Of a stretch of 64,000 bases of DNA, positions 34,517 to 45,263 are shown in pieces. Both the position numbers and the translations under genes were made by a program. The notes below the pieces were generated by a model. The model made no database searches. It saw nothing but the letters and a program-made list of their open reading frames with translations, and was not told the origin of the DNA. The DNA is from Oncomelania hupensis (lineage: Eukaryota > Mollusca > Gastropoda > Littorinimorpha > Pomatiopsidae), in assembly GCA_036898135.1 (NCBI GenBank), contig CM072515.1, positions 17,820,937-17,884,936 of the forward strand, in the 5' to 3' direction. The first letter of the stretch is position 1, and each line of letters starts with the position of its first letter.

Positions 34517-35379
34517 GCAAATGTAGCCTATATGAAGTGTTGGTTATTCAACACTCTGGGAATTTAAATCGTAATTACTTCCGGATTATATTTTAAAACC
34601 TCTAACGCAAATGTCTTTAACTTTTAGTTCCGTGTCATGCTTCACATAAAAACAAGTACATGGATAAATAAATAGTCTCACCTATGTAGAAAAAGGAACT
34701 ACAACGCGGTGTTTTCAATGAAGCATTGTCCAACCCCCCTCCCCCCACACCTCCACCCCCACCTCCTCTCCTCTAAAGTTGTTAAATTGGATTTCACCTA
34801 TAATTGTAAAGCAAATGTAACTGTAGTAACGTGTGTGGTACCGGCCAGTGAAAGTGTTTTTACGATTATGACGGCGGACAACCATCCCTATAACGCCGCT
34901 AGCGAGACCCGAATGTAGAGCGCCAACGGTGAAAAGCTAAACCGGGAGTTCAAAAAACAACAACGTTGCGTTTTGAATGTCCGAAAACATAAACTTTGCT
35001 TGGGGTATAGGGTGGCCAGAGTGCGGGTCTAAAGAAATATGGTACGCGTTTGGACTATAGTTTTGGGCGTACACTTCAACCCACGAAAGGTGTTTCTGAC
35101 AGGTTACAACCCCTTTAACAGTATGACGGGGAACGCTGAGATACACTATTTGTTTCTACATCATCACGCAGTGGTCGGTAAGATGAACATATAGTGTCAC
35201 TTAAATAGGAAAGAGAGGTTGCAATAGTTGCATTTGATCCACCGTTTTGAGCGTTTGTCCTATCATGCCAATGTAAATTTATACTGACACTCTGACAGTA
35301 ACAAACAAAAGATGCTACGGATTTTAAATTCCACACGTATCTCATTGCTCGTCATGCGCCTATTGGCCCAACTGTTTGA
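34517..35379. other. No recognised feature
   Basis: Anonymous DNA. Confidence 0.45.
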
Positions 35380-35440
35380 TTTATTTATTTCCCTGTTCTT
35401 ATATAGCGCTTTTCCAGCTCCAGAGCTGCTTTAGGCGTTG
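35380..35440 (-). mobile_element. Retroposon 3' end, GCGCTATATAAGAAC type
   Basis: On the minus strand AGCTCTGGAGCTGGAAAAGC is followed by GCTATATAAGAAC and a degenerate ATAAATAA tail. The 15-mer GCGCTATATAAGAAC is also present at 36361-36375. The upstream body is not recognisable. Confidence 0.5.
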
Positions 35441-35950
35441 GCCGATGCAACATCTAAATTAAACAGCCCGACACGCTTTGTGAGGGGTGGGGATTGGGAT
35501 AGGAGGGGATGGGTGGATTGAGGATAAAAAGGTTATCCCCTGGGGCGAGGTGTGGGAGCGAAATATGTGCAATATAGGATGTTACGGATTCCTATGAAAA
35601 GGTATGAGGGTTTATAACGTGGACAACCGTCTTGGCGTTATCTCAGCATCTGTACACCTATGTGTGTCTGTCAGACACGCGCCAGTAAGATTTTGCAAGA
35701 AGCGGAAAGAACGTGGAATACAACTGTTGCGGTTTTTTTCTGTTTAGGCAAAAGCTAAGAAGGAGATGCGGAGAAGGGGTAAGGTCATGACAATGAAGAA
35801 GGAGGAGCAGAAAGAGAGGGATAAGGAGAAAGCAAGCAAGCAAGAAGAAGTAGAAGAGGTGGAAAGCAGTGATGCTTATGGAAAATGTATGTGTAATGTT
35901 TATGTTGCATTGTAGGCCATTGCATAATGTATGCCAGTGCATGCGACTGA
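35441..35950. other. No recognised feature
   Basis: Anonymous DNA, purine-rich at 35750-35870. Confidence 0.4.
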
Positions 35951-36025
35951 ATCCTATCCTATCCTATCCTATCCTATCCTATCCTATCCTATCCTATCCT
36001 ATCCTATCCTATCCTATCCTATCCT
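35951..36025. repeat. (ATCCT)n pentanucleotide array, 15 units
   Basis: Fifteen perfect units. The sequence is the complement of the (AGGAT)n tail of the RTE LINE family, but no LINE body is attached. Confidence 0.95.
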
Positions 36026-36029
36026 AATC

Positions 36030-36122
36030 AGTGAATAATATTTTGAGCATAGTTTTATTTTTTTGTAACTTTTTAACTGACAGCAAATTCGTGTACGAAT
36101 TTCTCTTGTTGAGATAATAAAG
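36030..36122 (+). mobile_element. Retroposon 3' end, GAGATAATAAAGTT type
   Basis: CTGACAGCAAATTCGTGTAC, then GAATTTCTC and GAGATAATAAAGTT, align to 4165-4218. The tail is lost or very short (GCCTGATT). It directly follows the ATCCT array. Confidence 0.6.
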
Positions 36123-36223
36123 TTGCCTGATTACGAGGAGTTAAAGGTTCAATGGGAGTTGAATGGGAGATGGAGGCCAAAGGAAAAGGATAATAACAGA
36201 ATGTTGTATTCTTTTTTTAATTG

Positions 36224-36385
36224 TCAATTCAATGGTCAGAGCGCACGACTTGTTTAAGTGCGTCTTGGGCGATGTGGGTTCGAATCCTAACTTCAGCAAA
36301 CTATTGTGATTGTTGGATATTAGTGACCAGTGCCTTGGGAAGCTCTCAGAGCTTGTAAGTGCGCTATATAAGAACAATCTCTTTT
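36224..36385 (+). mobile_element. tRNA-headed SINE with CR1/L2-like 3' end
   Basis: A tRNA-like head begins near CAATGGTCAGAGCGCACGAC and contains a perfect B box GGTTCGAATCC at 36277-36287. A short body follows, then CTCTCAGAGCTTGTAAGTGC, GCTATATAAGAAC and a T-rich tail. The 3' end matches the LINE-like ends at 22801 and 35399, as expected if this SINE borrows the machinery of that LINE. CTTTTTTTAAT (36211-36221) and CTTTTTAAT (36390-36398) may be an imperfect target duplication. The A box is weak. Confidence 0.65.
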
Positions 36386-38095
36386 CTTTCTTTTTAATCA
36401 GTGGTTTATTTTTTACGTAATATTAGACAATTAAAAGTAAAACATAATTATTATAAAATAAAAATAATACAGAAAAAAAGAGATAATTTATGACAATTTG
36501 TACAGTTCAATTTTCATTACAACACACACTGTTTAACAAATTATGGAACTATTGTGAAAGATGTTTCTAATTTGAATTATTAGTTTATAATTTGAAAACA
36601 AGGACAGCAAGAAGAAAAAAGCGGGCGAAAAAAAAAGTGTTCGGAAGAATGTGTCAAATTTTGTTAATTTGGTTCATACCATCCGTTCACCGGTACTAGT
36701 TCCAGACTTTTGTTTTATAAATAGGAGGTAATAAAAACAAAATAGGGTAAAATTGCTTTAAGCTGTTTCCTGGTTTTGTTTTGTTGGCTGTGTTTACAAT
36801 TTCAGTTGCAATACTTTTTCACTTGGGTCCTGTTTTGTATTTCGTTTTCTTCTTTCCAGCTCACTAGTCTTTCAACTTCCCCAAATTGGTTAGAAACCTT
36901 CTGTGTTTTTCTTCATTAAGTTAAATCCTTATCTCCCCCCTTTCCCTTCCCCATCGCTCTTATCTCCGTGTCTCTGTCTCTCTTTCTCTGTCACACACCC
37001 CCACCCCGCTCTTCTCTCTCTCTCTTTCTCTCTCACTTTCTCTCTTTCTCTCTCTCTGTGCGCTCTCTTGTATACAGTTGTATGTTTGTGTGAGACATTG
37101 TTTGCATATATTTAGTATATGAAGTCTTGTTCCGTCATTCTCCACCATTACTCGGCTACGACAAGAATCTGCCAACGAGATACTCATATAATTGTTTAGC
37201 ATAAATAAGCCTCCCTAACGTCGGTGCGTCATATAGTGCTTTCATAGACAGCATTTACTGTTAAGTGAGGGACGGTGCAGGACTTCTATCTATTGCCTTC
37301 TATCAGCCCTGTGAGAACTTAGTGAGCAAATCTGGCCTAACCTTGTAGCGTGTATCTATCAAATACTGTATTTAAAGGAACAACCTCTTTGAATGTTTGA
37401 TGTATTTTTCTCTTTGTTTTGAATAGAAACCTGTTTTTTTTTTTTAAATTTCCATGCTGGTGTACCGTACAGTCCTTATACAGCGTATGTAAAATGGCAT
37501 AAGGTATGCAACGTATCACATAACAGGTAATCTTTAGTTGTGTATGCACCGCTGCATCTTTCCAATTTGGTATGACTACAGAATGATAGAACAAACATGG
37601 CCCACTAGTTAGATGAACAAAATAGCGAACATTTCAGTGATGTACCGTAGTTGGAAGAAAACCCAGTCTGTTGTCGTCATAATAATGCACGCAGATTGAA
37701 ATGACCTGGTTATAATACCCCACTGGCGTCGTATTTTTAGATTGATCTGGAGAACCCTGGAACAGAAGTTTTCTCTTTTACTTTTAACTCTCAGAAGACT
37801 GCATACTCTGAGGATTATGTTCAAGATGCTTACATTGACCCCGGTCTCTTTTACTTAAGAAAGTATAGGATGCTTGCTTCTCGAGTTCTACAGAAATTGT
37901 GTGTGTGCGTGGGAGGGGGGAAGAGGAGGAAGAAAATGAGGGGAGAAGAGGTATCTTCCGTTAGCCAACTTTACAGCGAGAGAGAGGGAAAGGGGGGGGG
38001 GGTTAACCCCTTTTATTAAGAAATATTAATGCTGTTTCGTCTCCATCGTTGTTGATGTTGTAGATGAGGACCAATGGCAGATGAAAGCCCAATGA
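36386..38095. other. Anonymous DNA with a TC-rich patch
   Basis: An imperfect TC tract lies at 36960-37060. No gene or repeat family is recognised elsewhere. Confidence 0.45.
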
Positions 38096-38706
38096 CAGAC
38101 TGTTACACTCCGTTTGATGGTGGTGTTTTCAATCAGTAGTTGATTCAGCCCCAATGCGTGAATGCTCCTGATGAGTGTAATCTCGGATTCGATTATCCAC
38201 GTAACCCGTTCAATCAGCATACAAGTCACTGAGTCTTCGTATGAAATTTTCCACTTTTATTCAGCACACATCAACATCTGCATACAATTCTCAACTCAAC
38301 TCAACAACTCTCACAACAACCTTTTTTTTTAAAACAGAGCGGCACTTATATAGTCTCTTCATACTCCCGAACACCCTGGATCAATCGCGTATGACGCAAT
38401 TTAACCAATCGCTTCTAACTTCGTCATCACTGACTTAACGTCATACATTCCAGGAACGTTCTCAAACTTCGACATTTTATCGGGAAATTTCTATCGACAG
38501 TAAACACGCGAATCTAGAGAATTCTCCAATAATATCGACTAACGAAAATTATCAACGTTATACAAAGCTTCTTCTAACCACAACGCAAACCTAAATCAAA
38601 GGTAAATAAACTCTATTATTGAATACTTTGCAAATCGAAACGATTAGATCTATCGTGCGCGTTTCAGACATGCTATCTTTCGCGTTTCAACGTAAGTAAC
38701 ACAGAC
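38096..38706 (-). mobile_element. Solo LTR 2 with 5-bp target duplication
   Basis: A 601-bp unit (38101-38701) begins TGTTAC and ends GTAACA, with CAGAC on both sides (38096-38100, 38702-38706). On the minus strand a TATA box TATATAAG (complement of 38345-38352) is followed ~90 bp later by the polyadenylation signal AATAAA (complement of 38256-38261). That is the order expected of U3-R-U5 and sets the strand. It is homologous to the solo LTR at 11247-11798. No primer-binding site or coding interior adjoins it. Confidence 0.9.
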
Positions 38707-38907
38707 GTTGACGGGGAAATGTTCAATTCAAAACAAGGAGAAAATACATCAAACATTGAAAGAAAAGTCTTCTTTTGAGTTATTAGTTCTTTTTCTACAC
38801 AACAGACTTGTAGTTTGATCGAGTACACATGTACCAACCAGTGCACTATGTGCGCTCAAAAGTGACAAGAACATTCCAGAATCTCAGTCATTCGTTCATT
38901 CATGCAT
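38707..38907. other. No recognised feature
   Basis: Anonymous flank. Confidence 0.4.
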
Positions 38908-39421
38908 GTTTGGTATGGGAGGCGAGATATAGCAAACGCGCGCGCATTTGCGCAAGCATTTGCACTCGCTCCAGCAAGTGTGCGAGCAAATGCGCATGCG
39001 TTTGCTATATTCCGCTCCATAAACGTAAAAATTATACCCGAAAAAGAATGTGTATGTAAAAGAATTTGAGACGTGCACAAATTAAATATTTCTTTCATTT
39101 ATTTGTAATAATATTAATAATAATTAGTGAAAACTAGCACTACTAAACTTAATATCATTCATAAAATATATCTAGGTCGGAGATCTAGAAAAAAAACATG
39201 TGTTCATTTTCAGTTCCTTTCCGTTGACAGTTTTCAGCAAAACCCTTATAACAACGGGCGTAGCAACCGCTCGAGCAAATGATCGCGCACTTGCTCGCGC
39301 ATTTGCTCGAACACTTGCAGGAGCAAATGCGCGAGCAAGTGCGCGAGGTTCGCGCATTTGCTCGTGCAAATGCTCGCGCAAATGCGCGCGCGTTTGCTAT
39401 ATCTCGCCTTCCATAGTTTGG
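38908..39421. mobile_element. Foldback element with long TIRs and alternating 12-bp CpG-rich units
   Basis: The element 38914-39415 (502 bp) is flanked by GTTTGG at 38908-38913 and 39416-39421. Its ends are inverted copies over about 40 bp with one mismatch, starting TATGGRAGGCGAGATATAGC and continuing AAACGCGCGCGCATTTGCGC. Inside each end lie tandem 12-bp units, GCGCATTTGCTC and its complement GAGCAAATGCGC, in mixed orientation: about six units at 38940-39000 and about eleven at 39272-39400. The centre (39020-39250) is AT-rich and unique. Inner edges (TTTGCTATATTCCGC at 39000-39014 and GGGCGTAGCAACCGC at 39258-39272) resemble degenerate termini, so each arm is itself a palindrome. Ala/Arg/Cys-rich readings are artefacts of the repeats. 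Confidence 0.75.
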
Positions 39422-39941
39422 CATCCTTTCACACGCGGCACCCAACAAAAACACAGCGCCAGAAACTAGAGTTGCGTAATTCCTGACGAAATAATGACCC
39501 TAAATAAGGAGTATTATTTGTTCTAGTTGCGTGTGTCCACAGAAGGGACTCAAATGAGGCCTAGTATATTATAATAGGCAATATAAATCAAATAATTTTG
39601 TAAAATGTTGTGTGTGTGCGAATTTGTTTTTATGGTAACTTGCCGCCATTTAAACATTCTTTATGAGCATTAAAAACCCGGCACATTACATATTTAAGAA
39701 ACTGAGCATTCTGGGCAATTAGCCATTGCGGATTTCAGTATTTCAAGTGAGATGGATTTATTTTGGGAAGGGGAAATGGGGGAGGGAGTAGGGAGTGAAG
39801 CAGAGCATATACATTGCAGAACATATTTTTATCTTGTATTTACAACACAATCTCGTCGCTTTGGGGTGCCAAAATTCTTTTATTCGTCCCCTCGTGCCGA
39901 TATCCAACTTGAAGTCGGAATAGGAGTACTTCCTAAATAGC
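39422..39941. other. No recognised feature
   Basis: Anonymous DNA. Confidence 0.4.
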
Positions 39942-40084
39942 TGTCAACATGTATTTTGTACCGCTTTTCAGGGGAAGCAACTCTCATTGACCTACTTTCG
40001 GTTTATTTAGGCGTACTGTAAACATGTATTTTGTACCGCATTTCAGGGGAAGCAACTCTACTTTCGGTTTATTTAGGGATAATG
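39942..40084. repeat. Two-unit tandem duplication of ~70 bp
   Basis: AACATGTATTTTGTACCGC, TTTCAGGGGAAGCAACTCT and ACTTTCGGTTTATTTAGG occur in both halves (39942-40016 and 40017-40084). The second unit lacks 11 bp (CATTGACCT region) present in the first. Confidence 0.95.
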
Positions 40085-40339
40085 CCTATTGGTCCTAGAT
40101 AGAGAGTTGCTGGCTGGCCAGAGAAGTCATACACGAAGGGTCATTATCGCGGGGGTTATAGACAGTTAGTCAATTGGTCGACACAGCACTAGCCTTTCTC
40201 CTTCACACATGTCTGGAACTGCACCCGCGCATCCCAGCTCTGGATTAAAAAAAAAATTTTGGAGAGTGGAGAGAGGAGCGAGGGTGAGGCATAGGAAATG
40301 AGGAGGAGATGAGAAAGGACGGGGGAGAGAGTGAGGTGG
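40085..40339. other. No recognised feature
   Basis: Anonymous DNA with a purine-rich end. Confidence 0.4.
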
Positions 40340-40400
40340 GCAAGATTCAATTCAAGATTCAAGAATACCTTATTATCTCAAACAGATAAATTAGGACATG
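40340..40400 (-). mobile_element. Retroposon 3' end, GAGATAATAAGG type
   Basis: On the minus strand TTTGAGATAATAAGGTATTC leads into TTGAATCTTGAATTG tail units. It aligns loosely to the 4136 and 36030 modules. Confidence 0.5.
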
Positions 40401-40874
40401 CTTTGTTGATAGTACTACAACAATTTGTAATAAATGTGCAAGAAAAGGCAATGACAAACATTCACTCATTAAAAGTTTGAACAATGCATAGACTATAACT
40501 AAACAACAGATAATAGTAAAGTAATAAAATGCACAAGGTCTTGGGGTCTTATGGATGAGGAAAGGGGGTTGTTGTGTCTTGGCGTTAAACTGACCAATGT
40601 TGGTACAATTTGTTGTTCTTCTAAATTCGGCATAACTGTCGTCTTCAGACGCCAATAGGTTTGTATGCTTGGCCAAACTGGGCACATTTGTTCGAAGTTT
40701 GGGGATGTCTCCATGCGTGTGTGAAGACCTTTCGTTGGAAATTATCATATATGCAAATATGCCATTTAAGGAAGTCAGAAGTATAATTAATGGAGTCAGG
40801 GACAATGAGACAACTGGTCGACAGGTGTGCGCTTTGAGTCAAATTCCCATTTTGCGAGATCTGTGCGCTTAATA

Positions 40875-40875
<1 letters not shown>
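40401..40875. other. No recognised feature
   Basis: Anonymous DNA. A minus-strand frame of 148 codons (40359-40805) has no recognised domain and starts inside a retroposon end. I do not call it a gene. Confidence 0.4.
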
Positions 40876-40905
<30 letters not shown>

Positions 40906-41043
40906 CTTCTTCTTCTTCTTCTTCTTCTTCTTCTTCTTCTTCTTCTTCTTCTTCTTCTTCTTCTTCTTCTTCTTCTTCATCATCATCATCAGCAGCAGCA
41001 GCAGCAGCATCAGCATCTTCTTCTTCTTCTTCTTCTTCTTCTT
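40876..41043. repeat. (TTC)n-(ATC)n-(AGC)n-(TTC)n array
   Basis: About 34 TTC units, then a few ATC, six AGC, and nine more TTC units. Confidence 0.97.
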
Positions 41044-41208
41044 GAAGTGTCAGATAAGCCACCATTGGCTGCGAAGACCAGGTTGTGAGGACTGTTTTGT
41101 TTCGGCCATTATTATGCCCCTGACAGCTGCCGTCTGCTTCCTCTCCTTCCGCTTCCGGGCATCTCCCGCTTGCACCTTTTGTTCAGGTGCGTATGTTGGT
41201 AGGCAGAT

Positions 41209-41213
<5 letters not shown>

Positions 41214-41244
<31 letters not shown>
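41214..41244. repeat. (GA)n microsatellite
   Basis: About 15 GA units. Confidence 0.93.
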
Positions 41245-41246
<2 letters not shown>

Positions 41247-42812
41247 GTTTGAGTTTGGGGAGATTTGAATGAATTTTCTTTGTGGGTTGGGGGAGGAGGG
41301 GTAACCTTTAGGCATGTCTTTATTATAACTGTAATATTACTTGACAAAGTGACAAGGTTTTATAGTGTAATTGTTCAGCCAATCCCTTTGAGAAAAATCT
41401 AAAGCTATTGTCAAGTTTTGAACCCTGGACCTTACGCGCATAACTTACTCCGAAATAACCGGCCCAGCTATGACAGGATAAAAATGGCTCGATACGGAAG
41501 GATTGCGTTTCTATAGCCATGATGCTGATACTGCTCATTCTGCACATTCTGTAGCTTTTTCGTCTCCCTGCGTCGTTCCCTACGGGCCATGTCGCTGTCT
41601 TAGATATCTCGCACCGATATTATTTAATCTGCGCCCCGCGCAATCCGCTGCACCATGGAGTTGCGCACCTTGCAAATGAACAGTTTTTGGGGATTGAAAA
41701 CGGAGTGGCAGAGCTATCGGACTATGGAAATTGTTTCTGCCCCTCTGTCTTAAACCTCCGTGCGTGATTGATTAATTATTTATGCATCTGATATCATATC
41801 GCATTATTACCAGAAGATTCATACCAACTTCTCACGAGTTTGCTAACAGTTCTTAAACATTTGAATTCCGCACATACACGCACACAAACATATTTCTTAC
41901 CTCCTCGTTCACTCAAGTTGAGCGAGAGAAAAATGTCACGACACTTAGAAACATACAAGTAGCAGAAGAAATTCAGAATGACATGTTTATGCTTTTTGAT
42001 ATTTGTATAGCTCTCTCTTTTAAACATTTTATTAACGGTGATTAAATATAATTCAAGACGTTAACTTCAAGCTAAGTAATTTAAGGTTACGTTCCACCTT
42101 CGTTTTTGGTCTAAAATTATTATTTTGCATGATTTGGGATTGTTACATCACACGAAAACTGAATGTATATATACTTTCGATTTTCAATATTGTTTACTTC
42201 AAAATCGCATGCTGAACAATGTTATTTGTTAGTTTTTTTTACTGCATGTGTGTTGTTTACATGTTCCATTATATATGCACACACTTCAAATTACCAGATT
42301 TCCGCTTCTATAGCACATAGAAGGCTCATTCAAACATAAAAATGATCGTCTTTCCAATCTGTCGTCTGCCACTTTCATGCCCAAAAACTGACTAAAGAAA
42401 GCTGCTTTTCACAGCCTAGCCAATGAGTCCGGTCTATTCAGCCAATCATCTTTCAGCTTTCACGGAGCGCTTGGCTCAGCCATACTGACGCTGATTCAAA
42501 TCAAATTTTCGAAGCGTGACATTGTTAACATCAATTGTGTGGGTTTGTTAACATTGACCATGGATAAACCAAAGGAATAGAAGAGCAGATCTACCAAAGA
42601 AACACATTTTCTTTACCATTACATAATAGATATAAAACCGTTTTCAAACAGTAATAGTCCTTTTACCTAATATTTTGAAACCACAACTAACACAGTATTT
42701 TCACCTAACACCAAAACTATATCATTCACTTTTGTTATAGACATAATCACCCATTCACCACTACACCTATCCACTATAGTTCATCCACACTTCTAGCACT
42801 CGGTCACAATCA
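41245..42812. other. Anonymous DNA
   Basis: No gene is recognised. A weak tRNA-like B box (GGTTCAAAACT, minus strand) lies near 41414-41424 without a good A box. Confidence 0.45.
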
Positions 42813-42850
42813 CAGAGAGAGAGAACTTTATTTTTCCAGGGCACCTATCA
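42813..42850 (-). other. Possible retroposon tail
   Basis: On the minus strand GGAAAAATAAAGTTCTCTCT resembles the AATAAAGTT-plus-simple-tail ends seen elsewhere in the window. The body is not recognised. Confidence 0.3.
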
Positions 42851-43458
42851 CAATAGGCTAGTTTGGACCCTCCACTAAGGCTGCACGCCTCAAATAGTGC
42901 ATCCTGCTGTAGCCTTTGTAATTTAAGGTCGATGTCTAGGAGACGACAGAAGTTAAAGGTTTGGTCTAAGCATGTGTAAGCTAACTCTTCACTTGGTAGG
43001 CAGTGACCTCATCCTGCTGACCTATCTCCACTACCCCCGCTAGAGGGAGCTAAAGGTATCACGAGATTTCGCGGGCTTTAGTGACCACAGCGTTAAAGGG
43101 GTCAGTCTTTGTTAAAACCTCACCCAAGACGGATACGTGGAAAGATCTCCCTCAGTAGACTACAAAGATGATGGGTGAAATTCAATCCACAGCCTGACAT
43201 TGTCAAAAAGGTAAATTATCAATCTTTTGTTTCATCGCGATTCATTTATAATATTGTTGGATTATGTTTGTGAGGTCTTGCCATGTTTTATAATTGTGAA
43301 TGTTTGTAAAATTTTGCTTGACCACGTGGCTGACCCGCGACTGGTTTTCAAAACCACGAGTTAGCCCCCCTACTGTCCAACTGTTGTTTCTCCTATGCAT
43401 ATTATTGCAGACCAGTGGCTGTACTGGAGAATGTGTATATTATTAATTACTTCTCCAT
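42851..43458. other. Anonymous DNA
   Basis: No gene or family is recognised. CCGCTAGAGGGAGC at about 43037-43050 resembles a CTCF-type core, which I cannot support further. Confidence 0.35.
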
Positions 43459-43845
43459 GTGTTTAGTTTAGCCATGATAATATGTATATGTATAGGAAGT
43501 ATGTTGGAGATTCCAGTGGACCACGGACGTAGAAGATTGTTCGTCTATTGTTTTTATAAGTGGATGCGATCACTGAGGGCTATTTCTGCCATCAGTGAGA
43601 CGCTCTGCACACCCTTAGTAAACAAGGCGTTGCAGAAACTCGTCTTATGTTTTGCAGACGAGCAAGCTTGGTCCGAAATAGGAGATAGACCACTGAGAGT
43701 CAACCCTGACATTCGGCCTGCAGTGGAGCATCGAGCACTGAGCTCCGATAGCCCAATAGTCAACAAACCAGAGGAGGAGACACCATCACTACATCTCAAC
43801 GATTCAGCTAAGTGCTCAAGAAGAAATGCACTAACACTGATCTAG
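43459..43845 (+). other. Unidentified open frame of 128 codons
   Basis: The frame has a hydrophobic start (MFSLAMIICICIGSMLEIPV) and a polar C-terminal half (SSDSPIVNKPEEETPSLHLN) ending in TAG. No domain is recognised and third-position bias is weak. The surroundings (a polyadenylation-like AAATAAATG near 44070 and ACTGTTAACA at about 44089-44098) might belong to a decayed retroelement. I rate a real protein as unlikely. Confidence 0.2.
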
Positions 43846-44585
43846 AAGGACTGTGTGGTAGTCCACTTTCCTGAAAACGAACATTAGGCTCACCAGAACA
43901 AATAGCCCAATGATGAGACAGTAGCAAATATCGAGAACAGTAGAAGCATAGACCCATCAATGAGCGAACGACTCGCAGTAAAGTTGGACTGTTAAGTTAA
44001 TCCCAGATATATTACGTGTTGGACATTTAAGTTAGTATAGTGTTTAGAGAATTGTGTATAGAGTAGAGGAAATAAATGTGTGATATTTACTGTTAACAAG
44101 TGGCTGGATTATCTATGTTTCATAGCAGTGCGAGAGCTAGTGTGTCAGTGAATCTTTTACACGTTTCTCCCTATCTCTATAATCCTGTCCGACCACAGAC
44201 CGGGCAAAACATAATAAATGCATTAAAATTAGTCATATGGGGATTAAAACTAGCCGATACCCGCAGACGAAAGACGAGTGGGTAATAGCATTCCATTGTG
44301 CAGAGCCCAGCAACAATAGACCCGCCGTTACAGCACCTACCTGGTTTTATTAATTATTCTTTGACTCATCACACCCAATGAGTCCGGTAATTAAAAGAAG
44401 TTCGCTAATAAGGAAAGATAATTCATAGTTCCAATTCCTCCACCCACGCTTTCACTCACGCTGACTGTGCTAACTAACACTAGTCCACCAAACTAGGCGA
44501 TGCACTGAAAATTAAACAAATCACTTTAATGACAACTTCTAGCAAGCCTCTGCGCTCCAACATGGACGTTTGGGTGCTGTACACA

Positions 44586-45263
44586 TATAGGCAGGGATCA
44601 GTTTACTAGCGCGCCCTGCGCCATTGACGCATAAAAATTAAAAATGACCCATCTACAATTCTTGCCAGGGGCCGAATGGCGCTTCGATTTTTGGTACCAG
44701 TGCGCCACCACAATAACAGTGCACTGTATTGGAGGCGACAAACGTGCTTTTGCTAAGGCAAGTTCAGCGATTGGCTATAAGGGCCCGGATGTTGATCTTT
44801 CAGCCAATAAGAAGTGTTGTACGATTCTTCCAAATCAGAATTTGCTATCGTGTGCGCGTATGTTGTGTCCGTGCAAGGAGGATTTTGTGTTTTTCTTTGT
44901 GCCGCTTTGAAAATGCCCCCCACCCCTCCCCCAAATACCTAAACTTGAGGTAGGACAGTCTAGACTGTCGTTTGCTGCTGTTAAACCACAGTCTACCGCC
45001 GCTAATCCTACGCAAGATGATTGTGTGAGCCCCGAGTCAAGTCAAAATACTGATCCCTGTTCTGGTTAGTGTTTTGTTGGTAAACATGCTTCACAACACA
45101 TGCACACTTACAATAATCTATTTAGTTTTAATTTCTGTAATAATATCTCCAGGTTATCTTTTACATGTACGTAAATTACTGCTGAAATCATGGCCCATTG
45201 AAATTTGATCTGAGGGGCCCAATGGCCCATAGCTTTTTTGTGTCAGGCTGAACCCTGTATAGG
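44586..45263. mobile_element. hAT-like non-autonomous DNA transposon, 6-bp target duplication
   Basis: The element 44592-45257 (666 bp) starts CAGGGATCAG and ends CTGAACCCTG, termini matching at 9 of 10 positions. TATAGG flanks it (44586-44591, 45258-45263); the flanking match extends to TATAGGCA if the terminal CA is counted. An internal ACTGATCCCTG at 45049-45059 is an exact inverse of the left 11 bp. CCAAT-like segments at 44768-44840 could be promoter remains. An 88-codon frame (44644-44910) has no transposase features. Confidence 0.7.

Noticed and set aside
39172..39469. Ala/Arg- and Cys/Ser-rich frames on both strands
   Set aside because: They come from the 12-bp CpG-rich units of the foldback element. 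Every frame stays open because the units lack stops.
43037..43050. CTCF-type insulator site
   Set aside because: A single motif resemblance without conservation or context cannot support a functional call.
43254..44098. An LTR running from TGTTGG to TTAACA with a polyadenylation-like AAATAAATG near its end
   Set aside because: No flanking duplication, no second copy in the window and no convincing primer-binding site. The boundary choice would be arbitrary.
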